From positions 1 through 40,839 of the forward strand of contig VSPN01000021.1 in the NCBI GenBank assembly GCA_009775355.1: a stretch of DNA of 40,839 nt, read 5' to 3'. Position numbers and translations under genes: made by a program. Shown piece by piece: positions 17,164 through 24,665 of the stretch. The notes under the pieces were generated by a model. The model had not been told where the DNA came from. It saw nothing but the letters and a program-made list of their open reading frames with translations, and ran no database searches. Positions within the stretch are counted from its first letter, which is position 1. Every line of letters starts with the position of its first letter. This stretch comes from Muribaculaceae bacterium (GTDB taxonomy: Bacteria > Bacteroidota > Bacteroidia > Bacteroidales > Muribaculaceae).

Positions 17164-18705
17164 TCATTTGGCGAAACTGATTGAACGGGTCTCGCGGATC
17201 ACGGTGATCTTGACCTGTCCCGGATATGTCAGTTCATCCTGGATCTTCTTGGCAATCTCGGTGCTGAGTTTCTCTGTCTCCTCGTCAGTGATCTTGTCGG
17301 CACCGACAATGACACGCAGCTCGCGGCCAGCCTGGATGGCATATGTCTTGAGCACGCCGGGATATGACAGAGCAAGCTGTTCGAGATCGTTAAGACGCTT
17401 GATATAAGCCTCCACGATTTCGCGGCGGGCACCTGGACGCGCACCCGAAATAGCGTCACAGACCTGAACGATCGGAGCGAGGAGCGATGTCTGCTCCACT
17501 TCGTCGTGATGCGCTCCGATGGCATTGCAGATATCGGGTTTCTCCTTGAATTTCTCAGCAAGTTTCATGCCGAGAAGAGCATGCGGCAGCTCGGGCTCGT
17601 CGTCGGGCACCTTGCCGATGTCATGCAGAAGTCCGGCACGGCGGGCCTTCTTGGGATTGAGGCCGAGTTCAGAAGCCATGACTGCGCAAAGATTGGCCGT
17701 CTCGCGCGAGTGTTGCAGCAGGTTCTGTCCGTAGCTTGAGCGGTATTTCATCTTGCCTACCATACGGATCAGTTCCGGATGCAGGCCGTGTATGCCGAGA
17801 TCGATAGTGGTCCGTTTACCGGTCTCTATGATCTCCTCTTCCACCTGCTTGCGGACTTTTGCCACCACTTCCTCAATTCGTGCGGGATGGATACGACCGT
17901 CGGTCACGAGCTGATGAAGGGCGAGACGCGCGATCTCACGGCGCACCGGATCGAAGCCTGAGAGTACGATTGCCTCCGGTGTGTCGTCTACGATTATCTC
18001 TATGCCAGTGGCGGCTTCGAGCGCACGTATGTTACGGCCCTCGCGACCGATGATACGGCCCTTGATCTCGTCATTGTCGATATGGAACACTGTGACAGAG
18101 TTCTCTACCGCAGTCTCGGTGGCGACACGCTGGATCGACTGGATCACTATGCGTTTAGCCTCTTTCGAGGCGGTCATCTTGGCATCGTCCATGATATCGT
18201 TGATATAACCGGCTGCGGCAGTCTTCGCCTCATCCTTGAGTGACTCCACGAGTTTCTCTTTCGCCTCCTCGGCCGAAAGGCCCGAGATCTTCACAAGTTC
18301 CTCCTGAGCCTGACGGTACAGGTGATCCACCTCGACATTGCGGCTCTCAAGAAGTTGCTCGCGGTTTTCGAGGCTGACCCTGAGGTTCTCAAGCTCCTTC
18401 TTGCGGCGCGACTGTTCCCCCTGCTGCTGATTGAGCTGGATCTCGCGCTGTTTGAGACGGGCCTCGTTTGCCTGCGCCTTCTGCATGCGCTGTCCGGCCG
18501 CACGTTCGGCGTCACCGATTATCTTCATTTCTTCCTCCTTGGCCTTGAGGAGTTTAGACTCCTTGATCATTTCAGCCTCGCGGCGAGCCTCCTCGATGAT
18601 AGTGTTGGCCCGGGAGGCAGCGTTTTTCTTGCTGGTCACATTCGCCACGGCATATCCGATCGCGAGCATAGCCAGGGCAATTATGATCCATATTGCAGTT
18701 CCCAT
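17164..18705 (-). CDS. rny: ribonuclease Y
   Basis: The 513-residue membrane-anchored endoribonuclease initiates mRNA decay. It shows an N-terminal TM helix (about 5-22), a long coiled coil (about 30-190, rich in Glu, Lys, Arg and Gln), a KH RNA-binding domain with IKGRIIGREGRNIRA (about 212-227), and an HD catalytic domain with AGLLHDIGK (about 355-363) and GAHHDE. Length and architecture are standard. It is preceded by a -7-like TAACTTTA (18739-18746) just after the zapA terminator, and it is closely followed by ricT, whose homologue regulates RNase Y in Bacillus. Confidence 0.97.
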   Translation of the reverse strand: MGTAIWIIIALAMLAIGYAVANVTSKKNAASRANTIIEEARREAEMIKESKLLKAKEEEMKIIGDAERAAGQRMQKAQANEARLKQREIQLNQQQGEQSRRKKELENLRVSLENREQLLESRNVEVDHLYRQAQEELVKISGLSAEEAKEKLVESLKDEAKTAAAGYINDIMDDAKMTASKEAKRIVIQSIQRVATETAVENSVTVFHIDNDEIKGRIIGREGRNIRALEAATGIEIIVDDTPEAIVLSGFDPVRREIARLALHQLVTDGRIHPARIEEVVAKVRKQVEEEIIETGKRTTIDLGIHGLHPELIRMVGKMKYRSSYGQNLLQHSRETANLCAVMASELGLNPKKARRAGLLHDIGKVPDDEPELPHALLGMKLAEKFKEKPDICNAIGAHHDEVEQTSLLAPIVQVCDAISGARPGARREIVEAYIKRLNDLEQLALSYPGVLKTYAIQAGRELRVIVGADKITDEETEKLSTEIAKKIQDELTYPGQVKITVIRETRSISFAK

Positions 18706-18738
18706 GTGTATTGCGTTTTATTGATATATGAGTGTTAC

Positions 18739-18788
18739 TAAAGTTAATTATCCTGCTGTCATCATGTCATGCCGCCGGGCGGCATGAC
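18739..18788 (-). promoter_or_regulatory. rny promoter region with perfect palindrome
   Basis: TAACTTTA on the minus strand (18739-18746) is one base from the Bacteroidota -7 consensus. Just upstream, 18766-18775 and 18779-18788 form a perfect 10-bp inverted repeat with a 3-nt centre, covering the place where the -33 element should be. It has no T-run on the minus side, so an operator or a cruciform is as likely as a terminator. Confidence 0.4.
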
Positions 18789-18824
18789 AAAAAGAAAACG
18801 CCGTGTCTCCACTGTGGAGACACG
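18789..18824 (-). terminator. Rho-independent terminator of zapA
   Basis: Perfect 9-pair stem (18802-18810 with 18816-18824) and a 5-nt loop. It is followed on the minus strand by GGC and then TTTTCTTTTT (18789-18798). Confidence 0.7.
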
Positions 18825-18905
18825 CCGCAACACACGCGAGTCATGAACGCCGGTCATGACAACCGATCAAAGTCCTGAAACAGGCTGAGTAATGTTATGG
18901 TTCGG

Positions 18906-19211
18906 TCAGTCGCCGCTGTCCTCGGCACCGGAATCAACTCCGTCGATATAAGCTATACAGTCCTGAGCCTTGGCCAGAGCCGTCTCATATCTTTCCTTAA
19001 GCTCGCCGTAGAAAGACGCATACTGGTATGCCACCATGGCGAGAATCTCACGGTCGGTCTTTGCAGGAAACGCCTTTCGCCACTTGGCATAGAGGCGGTC
19101 AACGTCTGCTTCGACGTCTCTGACGAAATCCTGACGGGCGAACGGCACGAAGAGAGAGATCCGCTGGTCGCCTATATTGAGGTACATCTTTATCTTTTCC
19201 GAATCGTCCAT
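18906..19211 (-). CDS. zapA: cell division protein ZapA
   Basis: The 101-residue ZapA-family protein bundles and stabilises FtsZ filaments at the division site. It starts with KIKMYLNIGDQRISLFV, a form of the ZapA N-terminal strand pattern, and continues into a long helix (about residues 40-85, LYAKWRKAFPAKTDREILAMVAYQYASFYGELKE) used for tetramerisation. The tail is acidic. It lies 4 nt downstream of a small coiled-coil gene and has its own terminator, so the two form a short operon separate from rny. Confidence 0.85.
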   Translation of the reverse strand: MDDSEKIKMYLNIGDQRISLFVPFARQDFVRDVEADVDRLYAKWRKAFPAKTDREILAMVAYQYASFYGELKERYETALAKAQDCIAYIDGVDSGAEDSGD

Positions 19212-19215
19212 CTAC

Positions 19216-19509
19216 TCATTCCTTAAGCATTTCAAGGCAACGGTCGATGTTGCGGATCAATTTGGCGATATGGCGTCGGGTGTCGACTATCGTATCCGGA
19301 TGGTCAGCAAGTCTGTGCGACACGGCCAGATATTCAGCATCGAGACGAGCGCGATCCCGTTCGCGTTCAGCCTCCTGCGCTTTTCGGAGCAGGTCGGCGT
19401 TCAGCTCCTCGAGCTCGCGGTTGCGGGCGACGAGGCGAGCATTGCGCGCGGTGATATCCTTTATTCTCGCGTCAAGTTTCTCAAGCGTTACTATTAAGGA
19501 CTCCGCCAT
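19216..19509 (-). CDS. small coiled-coil protein, ZapA partner
   Basis: The 97-residue protein is almost entirely a predicted coiled coil (about residues 1-60, heptads of Leu with Arg, Glu and Ala), followed by DTRRHIAKLIRNIDRCLEMLKE. It has no signal peptide or TM segment. It is probably cytosolic and resembles ZapB in size and structure but not clearly in sequence. It is the gene directly upstream of zapA (4-nt gap), a pairing seen across Bacteroidota. A role with ZapA at the Z-ring is inferred from this context only. Confidence 0.72.
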   Translation of the reverse strand: MAESLIVTLEKLDARIKDITARNARLVARNRELEELNADLLRKAQEAERERDRARLDAEYLAVSHRLADHPDTIVDTRRHIAKLIRNIDRCLEMLKE

Positions 19510-19524
19510 CTTACCAAATTTTCA

Positions 19525-19532
19525 CAAAAGTA
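19525..19532 (-). promoter_or_regulatory. candidate promoter -7 for the coiled-coil-zapA operon
   Basis: TACTTTTG on the minus strand is a full match to TAnnTTTG, 16 nt upstream of the start codon. It is divergent from the plus-strand promoter of the four-helix-bundle gene. A minus-strand TTTG lies further away than usual (25 nt). Confidence 0.38.
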
Positions 19533-19541
19533 CAAAAAAAA

Positions 19542-19577
19542 TTTGGAACCGCAATAACAAAAAAATTATTAACTTTG
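19542..19577 (+). promoter_or_regulatory. candidate promoter of the four-helix-bundle gene
   Basis: TTTG at 19542-19545 and TAACTTTG at 19570-19577 are full matches to the Bacteroidota elements on the plus strand, though the 24-nt spacer is a few bases longer than usual. The predicted transcription start (about 19583) coincides with the foot of the AGCT-repeat hairpin. Confidence 0.5.
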
Positions 19578-19579
19578 CA

Positions 19580-19648
19580 AAAGCAGCTACGATAGCTATT
19601 TTAGCTAAATAGCTATGATAGCTGCTTTAGCTACTTTAGCTGCTTAGC
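19580..19648 (+). repeat. AGCT 9-nt-periodic repeat forming a long hairpin
   Basis: AGCT occurs seven times, starting at 19585, 19594, 19603, 19611, 19620, 19629 and 19638 (spacing 9, 9, 8, 9, 9, 9), and a partial AGC follows at 19646. The spacers are T/A-rich. Arms 19580-19601 and 19607-19628 are complementary at 20 of 22 positions, with one 2-nt internal mismatch and a 5-nt loop. Two further direct copies (CTTTAGCT) follow. The array sits between the promoter and the start codon of the four-helix-bundle gene, and no similar array was noticed elsewhere in the window. Confidence 0.85.
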
Positions 19649-19682
19649 CAAATTCAAATCAACTCCTTAAGCCCTACAATCC

Positions 19683-20258
19683 ATGAAGCCGAATGATTTT
19701 GCCAGATCAAAAACAAGTTACAGAAATCTCTATGTATTTCAGAAAGCCGAGGCAATCTATGACCTGACATATCATTTTCTGCAAAGTCATATCGCAAAAT
19801 CAGACCGCACTTATGATCAGATGCTTCAGGCGGCGCGGTCGGGCAAGCAGAATATTGTCGAAGGGAGGTCTGATGCGGCTTCTTCCGCTGAAATGGAGAT
19901 AAAACTGTTCTGTGTTGCAAGAGGCAGTCTGCATGAACTGCTCAATGATTATGAAGATTATATGCGAACCCGACAAATCACCTTGTGGAAAGAGAATCAT
20001 CCGAGATATTCCTCCTTGCTTACGACATGCAGAACGCATAATGACACAGCCTATTATACATCTTTGATTCCTAAAATAAATGATGAGGAATATTGCAACC
20101 TGATGCTCACCCTGATCTATCAGACCATTTCAATGCTTGACAAGATGATCGACAAGATAAAAGAGGATTTCCTCAAAAACGGCGGCATAAAGGAGCAAAT
20201 GTATTGCGCCAGAGTTGAACGCCGCAATCAGGCAAATTTCAACAGTCCGGAAGTATAA
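19683..20258 (+). CDS. four-helix-bundle protein (S23/IVS-Avd-like family)
   Basis: The 191-residue protein has the four-helix-bundle fold of the family found in 23S rRNA intervening sequences and of Avd accessory proteins of diversity-generating retroelements. The signature runs from YRNLYVFQKAEAIYDLTYHF through QAARSGKQNIVEG, then SAEMEIKLFCVARGSLHELLNDYEDYMR. The C-terminal part, from about residue 125 to GGIKEQMYCARVERR, matches the extra suffix domain carried by many free-standing Bacteroidota members. No reverse transcriptase, template repeat or rRNA gene is nearby, so it is neither an intact retroelement nor an IVS. Base composition is visibly more A/T-rich than in its neighbours, suggesting acquisition. 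It is a single-gene unit. Its function is unknown; homologous Avd is a basic pentamer that binds nucleic acid. Confidence 0.88.
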   Translation: MKPNDFARSKTSYRNLYVFQKAEAIYDLTYHFLQSHIAKSDRTYDQMLQAARSGKQNIVEGRSDAASSAEMEIKLFCVARGSLHELLNDYEDYMRTRQITLWKENHPRYSSLLTTCRTHNDTAYYTSLIPKINDEEYCNLMLTLIYQTISMLDKMIDKIKEDFLKNGGIKEQMYCARVERRNQANFNSPEV

Positions 20259-20351
20259 TTTGCAGAAAAAAGCTGCAGCTTACAGCACCAGGCATCAATA
20301 ACCGACACCTGTTATCGGCAATAAAGCGAAAGCGTCTGCGTCTTGACCCGG

Positions 20352-23147
20352 TCAATACCAGCGGATGCCGTTCTGGGCGCGTGAGCGCTGGTCGTATTTG
20401 AGATCTTTGAGAAGCGACGATTTGACGGCGATATGGAAGTTGTAGGATTTGTAGGGACCGACAGGCACAAAGGAAGCCGTCATCGTAAAGCAGTGTATGT
20501 CGCGGCTTACCGAACAGTTCATGTAGGCAAGCTTGTGGACATTGAAGTCGTAGCTGGCGGAGAAGGAGAAATTCCAGTTCTTGGTCGGGCGTATGTTGCC
20601 ATTGAAACTGAGATTCTGCGACCACCGCCCCCGGTATTCGAGCCTGTCGTAGTCGAAGTCTCCGTATCCGTAGCTCACTGAATAATTGACCGTGAGACTC
20701 CATGGCACCTGCCACAACGCGTATCCGTCTGAGTCAGAAGACTGGCCGGAATCGCTCTTGCCGCGTTTCTCGCGCTTGCGCGAAGCCATGTCAGAGAAAC
20801 TTTCGTGTTCGGTGTCTTCATCTTCATCCCCTTCTTCGGGATAAGCATCTCCTCGGCCTGTGGTCTCTCCATCCTTTTTACGGCGGAAAGTGTCGTTGTT
20901 GAACGTGTAGGAGAAACTTGTGCCCGCCGATGAAAGTCTGTAAAGCCCTTTCCCCTCCTGAATGCGCAGACGGTTCACCTGGACGGGAGTTCCCGACTCG
21001 TTTAGGCGGTAGACATAGGGATCCCACGTCGAGTTTATGTTGAGGTTGAAGTTCTTTACAAGCCTGAGCATGATATTGGCCTGCAGCGGACTGAGGCGAA
21101 GCGAGTCGGCGGCGAAGTTGTAGCTCTCGGAGAGACTGAGATTCTCGATAAGCGATATCTTTCTTACTCCAGTAGTATCCTTGTCACTCTTCACCTTCAT
21201 CTCGAGATTGTTGGCGAGGCTAAGGTTGACAATTCCGCTCTTGCCGCGTCCGGGCACGCCGAAAATTCCGTGCGAGAAGTAGGAATAGTCGCGACGCATC
21301 TGGTTTCCGGCCTGATCGGTGTAATAATAGTAATCATATACACCCCATCCGGGCGCACCGAAATCAGGATTCCATCCGAACGATACAGTAGGGGTCATGA
21401 CATGGCGTATCATCTGTATCTTGTCACCAAGAAACTTCATCGGTTTCCAGAATCCGTAGAGTTTTGTATCGAATCCGACAGAGACATTGAAGTCAAACAG
21501 ATTGTAGAATCCGAACGTGGTGTCTTGAACCTCGCGAGCCGCCTGAGTGTCCCATTGACGACGTATTTTCGATGTGTACATCCTGTCGTTCATCGAAATC
21601 GACGGCGAAACGTTGATGTATTTCAGCAGAGAGAAAGTGGCGGAGACAGGCACTGAATGCTGCATGCCGTTGCGCCAGTCCCTGATGATATTCTTCTTGA
21701 AAAACTCATCCTGTCCGGATGTAAGCGAGTTCTGGAATCGGCCGGAATAAGATAGTTTTATCTTCTCATACCACTTCTCGCCTCCGACAGACTTCTTGCG
21801 TTTGAAAGGTGCGGTCTGCGACATGGAGACAGTAAGGTTGGGGAACGAAACCTGCAGCGTCGAGTCTTGCGAACGCTGGGTGATGTTGGCAGTGGCCGAC
21901 AGACTCCACTTCGTGCCAGGGAAGCGATAGGTCATGTTGACGGTGCTCGACTTGGTGTTTTCCGTAAACGACGAATTGTAATATGAGTTGAGGTCGTTGC
22001 GCGAATATCCGGAAGTCGCGAAATTGACCGAGGCCGAGAAGTTCAGGTTGGGATTGGCCTTGGCATCCTGCGAATGACTCCAGATGACCTGGAAGTTGCG
22101 CATGCGCTGATAGTCTGGCGCACCCTTGTCACCGTAAATCGTATTGAGGAAAGATATGTCGAAATTGCCCCTGTAACGGTAACGCTTCACATAATTGACA
22201 TGTCCGCTCAGTCCCCACGAGCCCTTTGTATAGATCTCGCCCGTGAGCGCGAGATCCACATTATCGTTGATCGCAAAGTAATAGCCGCCGTCGCGGAGAT
22301 AGAACCCAAGGTTGTAGTCGTCGCCGAACGACGGAAAAATCACTCCGCTCGAATATTTTTTCGAGAACGGGAAATAACCGAACGGCAAAGCCAGCGGGAG
22401 CGGCACATCCGCAAGCACCATATATGCCGGTCCGGTCACCACATCCTTGTCGGGGCGCACCTTGGCGCGGGTAAGCTGGAAATAAAAGTGGGGATGCTCG
22501 TGATCGTCGCATGTGGTGTACTTGCCGTCTTCGACATAGAAAGAGCCATCGTCCATCCTCTTGGCACGGCCTCCCTGAAGGAAGCCCTCGTCCTGCTCGG
22601 TGATGACTCCGGTTATGTATCCGCGCTCTGTCTTGAAGTTATATTTCATCGTCTCGGACTCATATTCGCCCGACTTGTCCTTGAACACGGGGCGACCCTG
22701 CGCGACACCGGCGGTATCCACGACTCCGGCGGCATAGACCGTGCTGCTGTCGAGTTCCATGCGGATCTCAGCCGAGTTAAGCTTGAAATCCTGATATTCG
22801 ACTGTGCCGTCACCGTAAAGATACGCATTGTTGAGACCTTCGAGCACAAGCGAATCTTTTGCTGAGAAAGAGACTGCCGTCTCTATATCGACCTTCGACC
22901 GGTCAATGCGTGAAATCGCAGTCCTCGCGGTGTCGGCCAATATTGAATCCGGCTCGCCAGCAAGCGAAAAATCATCCTCGCCACGCAGAGCTCCGGCTTC
23001 AGCTGCGACACGCGCCTCCTCCGGCACCGCCGTCACGACGGTGTCACTGGCTTCATGTTCCTGGAGACGGGGAACATGCCCGACGTTCTGAGAATATGCA
23101 ATGCCGATAAGGACGGCACACAATATGTAGATTATCAGTTGTCTCAA
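20352..23147 (-). CDS. lptD: LPS-assembly outer-membrane protein LptD
   Basis: This large (about 931 residues) outer-membrane protein inserts LPS into the outer leaflet. It has an OstA/LptA-like N-terminal beta domain (about 80-240, NNAYLYGDGTVEYQDFKLNSAEIRM), conserved LALPFGYFPF and SSGVIFPSFG stretches at the barrel entry, and a long barrel. The C-terminus GPYKSYNFHIAVKSSLLKDLKYDQRS is typical of Bacteroidota LptD. An acidic, Ser/Lys/Glu-rich loop (about 20,720-20,880) interrupts the barrel. The reading frame extends to a GTG at 23201, but the promoter places transcription start there. The TTG at 23147 is therefore preferred; it begins a clean signal peptide (MRQLIIYILCAVLIGIAYS). Confidence 0.85.
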   Translation of the reverse strand: MRQLIIYILCAVLIGIAYSQNVGHVPRLQEHEASDTVVTAVPEEARVAAEAGALRGEDDFSLAGEPDSILADTARTAISRIDRSKVDIETAVSFSAKDSLVLEGLNNAYLYGDGTVEYQDFKLNSAEIRMELDSSTVYAAGVVDTAGVAQGRPVFKDKSGEYESETMKYNFKTERGYITGVITEQDEGFLQGGRAKRMDDGSFYVEDGKYTTCDDHEHPHFYFQLTRAKVRPDKDVVTGPAYMVLADVPLPLALPFGYFPFSKKYSSGVIFPSFGDDYNLGFYLRDGGYYFAINDNVDLALTGEIYTKGSWGLSGHVNYVKRYRYRGNFDISFLNTIYGDKGAPDYQRMRNFQVIWSHSQDAKANPNLNFSASVNFATSGYSRNDLNSYYNSSFTENTKSSTVNMTYRFPGTKWSLSATANITQRSQDSTLQVSFPNLTVSMSQTAPFKRKKSVGGEKWYEKIKLSYSGRFQNSLTSGQDEFFKKNIIRDWRNGMQHSVPVSATFSLLKYINVSPSISMNDRMYTSKIRRQWDTQAAREVQDTTFGFYNLFDFNVSVGFDTKLYGFWKPMKFLGDKIQMIRHVMTPTVSFGWNPDFGAPGWGVYDYYYYTDQAGNQMRRDYSYFSHGIFGVPGRGKSGIVNLSLANNLEMKVKSDKDTTGVRKISLIENLSLSESYNFAADSLRLSPLQANIMLRLVKNFNLNINSTWDPYVYRLNESGTPVQVNRLRIQEGKGLYRLSSAGTSFSYTFNNDTFRRKKDGETTGRGDAYPEEGDEDEDTEHESFSDMASRKREKRGKSDSGQSSDSDGYALWQVPWSLTVNYSVSYGYGDFDYDRLEYRGRWSQNLSFNGNIRPTKNWNFSFSASYDFNVHKLAYMNCSVSRDIHCFTMTASFVPVGPYKSYNFHIAVKSSLLKDLKYDQRSRAQNGIRWY

Positions 23148-23205
23148 TTCAGATTCGATATGTCGCCGCACGCAGCCTACAGCCACGCGGCACGACTTCA
23201 CGATA

Positions 23206-23236
23206 CAAAGTTATCTATTATTGCACAAACAGCAAA
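23206..23236 (-). promoter_or_regulatory. promoter of lptD
   Basis: Minus-strand TTTG (23233-23236), a 19-nt spacer and TAACTTTG (23206-23213): a full match with ideal spacing. The predicted start of transcription is near 23200, which argues against translation from the GTG at 23201 and for the downstream TTG. Confidence 0.68.
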
Positions 23237-23259
23237 ATCCTGACCGAATTTATTGACAT

Positions 23260-23949
23260 TTATTCACAGTCTCCGCCGTCGTTACCACCGTCGATTCTGA
23301 ATTTTCCGTCATAGACCACATGTCTGGCATTTCTGAGCACGCGAGCAAGTTCGTCGGGCGCGATCCTGTAGAACCTGAGTTTGCGCGACAACGGATAAGC
23401 GGCGAAGACGGGATCTGCCGAGAGATAGATATGCCATTTCCTGATCCGGCTGTTGCTCTGCAGAATCTCCGCAAATCTCGCTGCACTGCGGGGAGAGCAT
23501 ACAGTGACGGCACTTTCGCCTCCGGCCAGTTCTGAAACAATCACCAGACGCGGTCTGACCACACGGTCGGTGGCTCGCTCCGCGCTTTCGACGCGCCGCG
23601 AGACGGTGATATTGCGCCCGTGGAGCGAATTTATCTCATTCATCATTCTGCGAAACTCCGGCCCGTGGGCCGATGTGTCCTCTATGCGGAAATAGAGAAT
23701 ATAGAGGTGGATCATCTCGTGGATCAGCGTGTCTTCGATCACCGTGCGGTCAAGATCGAGGCGGTTGCTGACCGAGAGTGTGAAATCCGACGCCTTCGGT
23801 GCTGACCTGAACATCCGGGGATGCCTGAGCGAGCCGTAAGTACGCACCGACGACGATATGCGGATGCGTATCTGCGGAAGCCGGCCGTCGAAAACAAGCT
23901 TGTTGAAAAAGTCGAACCGTTCATGAATGAACTGTAGTGAGGGGCGCAT
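23260..23949 (-). CDS. SprT-like zinc metalloprotease domain protein
   Basis: The 229-residue cytosolic protein has a SprT-like domain in its first ~115 residues: FFNKLVFDGRLPQIRIRIS, then the zinc motif HEMIH (about 80-84) and the downstream ligand region SAHGPEFRRMM. SprT/Spartan-type proteins are metalloproteases. The eukaryotic members repair DNA-protein crosslinks, while the bacterial role is largely unknown. The C-terminal ~100 residues lack the usual zinc ribbon cysteines and instead carry a VSELAGGESAVTVCS segment seen in Bacteroidales homologues. It ends 112 nt before the lptD start, with the lptD promoter in the gap, and is divergent from purN. Confidence 0.82.
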   Translation of the reverse strand: MRPSLQFIHERFDFFNKLVFDGRLPQIRIRISSSVRTYGSLRHPRMFRSAPKASDFTLSVSNRLDLDRTVIEDTLIHEMIHLYILYFRIEDTSAHGPEFRRMMNEINSLHGRNITVSRRVESAERATDRVVRPRLVIVSELAGGESAVTVCSPRSAARFAEILQSNSRIRKWHIYLSADPVFAAYPLSRKLRFYRIAPDELARVLRNARHVVYDGKFRIDGGNDGGDCE

Positions 23950-23999
23950 ATGGAGCAGCTTGCGATTATGGTTGGTGTCGAATGTAAAACGGCAGTCGG

Positions 24000-24031
24000 T
24001 TTGATTTATTCGCGGGAAAGTATTAATTTCA
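24000..24031 (+). promoter_or_regulatory. candidate purN promoter, possibly leaderless
   Basis: TTTG at 24000-24003, a 20-nt spacer and TAATTTCA at 24024-24031 (two bases off consensus). If used, transcription would begin at or within a few bases of the purN ATG (24036). Confidence 0.3.
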
Positions 24032-24035
24032 CGCC

Positions 24036-24638
24036 ATGAAGGAAAATCCGCACATAGCCAAAATCGCCGTTTTCGCCTCAGGCAACGGTTCGAATGCAGA
24101 GAACATCATCAGATATTTCAATGATCCTTCGTCAGTTCACGGAGGCACAGCCGAAGTCGCTCTCGTGGTCTGCAACCGACCGGAAGCGCCGGTGCTTGCC
24201 CGCGCAGCCGCGCTCGGCGTCCCCGCTGAGACCATAACACGGGCCCAGCTCAATGACGAGGCCGAATTCATGAGAATTATGGAGAAATACGGCATAGACT
24301 TCATAGTGCTGGCCGGCTTTCTTCTCATGATTCCATCTTTTCTTATCACAAGGTACAGTGGAAAGATAGTCAACATACACCCTTCGCTCCTGCCCCGCTA
24401 CGGCGGCAAAGGCATGTATGGCCGTCATATACATGAAGCCGTGGTACAGGCAGGAGAACGTGAGACAGGCATAACCGTTCACCATGTGAGCGAAAACTGC
24501 GACGAGGGCGCGATAATATTTCAGGCCCGTGTCGATCTTGACACTACAGACACTCCCGACGATGTGGAAAGAAAAATCCACACTCTCGAAAGCATCCACT
24601 ACCCGAAAATCATCAGCACCCTCGTCAGCGGAGATTAG
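24036..24638 (+). CDS. purN: phosphoribosylglycinamide formyltransferase
   Basis: The 200-residue enzyme of purine biosynthesis transfers a formyl group from 10-formyl-tetrahydrofolate to GAR. Visible motifs are IAVFASGNGSNAENI (phosphate-binding loop), NRPEAPVLARA, the folate loop VLAGFLLMIP, NIHPSLLPRYGGKGMYG with the catalytic Asn and His, and the catalytic Asp in CDEGAIIFQ. The length is normal. It is a single gene, convergent with the SulP gene (27-nt gap) and divergent from the SprT-like gene. Other pur genes are not in the window, which is usual for Bacteroidales. Confidence 0.96.
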   Translation: MKENPHIAKIAVFASGNGSNAENIIRYFNDPSSVHGGTAEVALVVCNRPEAPVLARAAALGVPAETITRAQLNDEAEFMRIMEKYGIDFIVLAGFLLMIPSFLITRYSGKIVNIHPSLLPRYGGKGMYGRHIHEAVVQAGERETGITVHHVSENCDEGAIIFQARVDLDTTDTPDDVERKIHTLESIHYPKIISTLVSGD

Positions 24639-24665
24639 TCACGTATAAAAATTGACCTGCCGCGA

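Noticed and set aside
18766..18788. second terminator for zapA
   Set aside because: The stem is perfect but on the minus strand it is followed by ATGATGACAGC, not a T-run. The preceding hairpin (18802-18824) already serves.
19580..19648. AGCT array as a CRISPR or VNTR
   Set aside because: Units are 8-9 nt with a 4-nt core, no spacers of CRISPR length and no cas genes. The hairpin geometry and placement between promoter and gene are the notable points.
19683..20258. diversity-generating retroelement (Avd homologue)
   Set aside because: No reverse transcriptase, template repeat or variable-repeat target gene in the neighbourhood; only the fold is shared.
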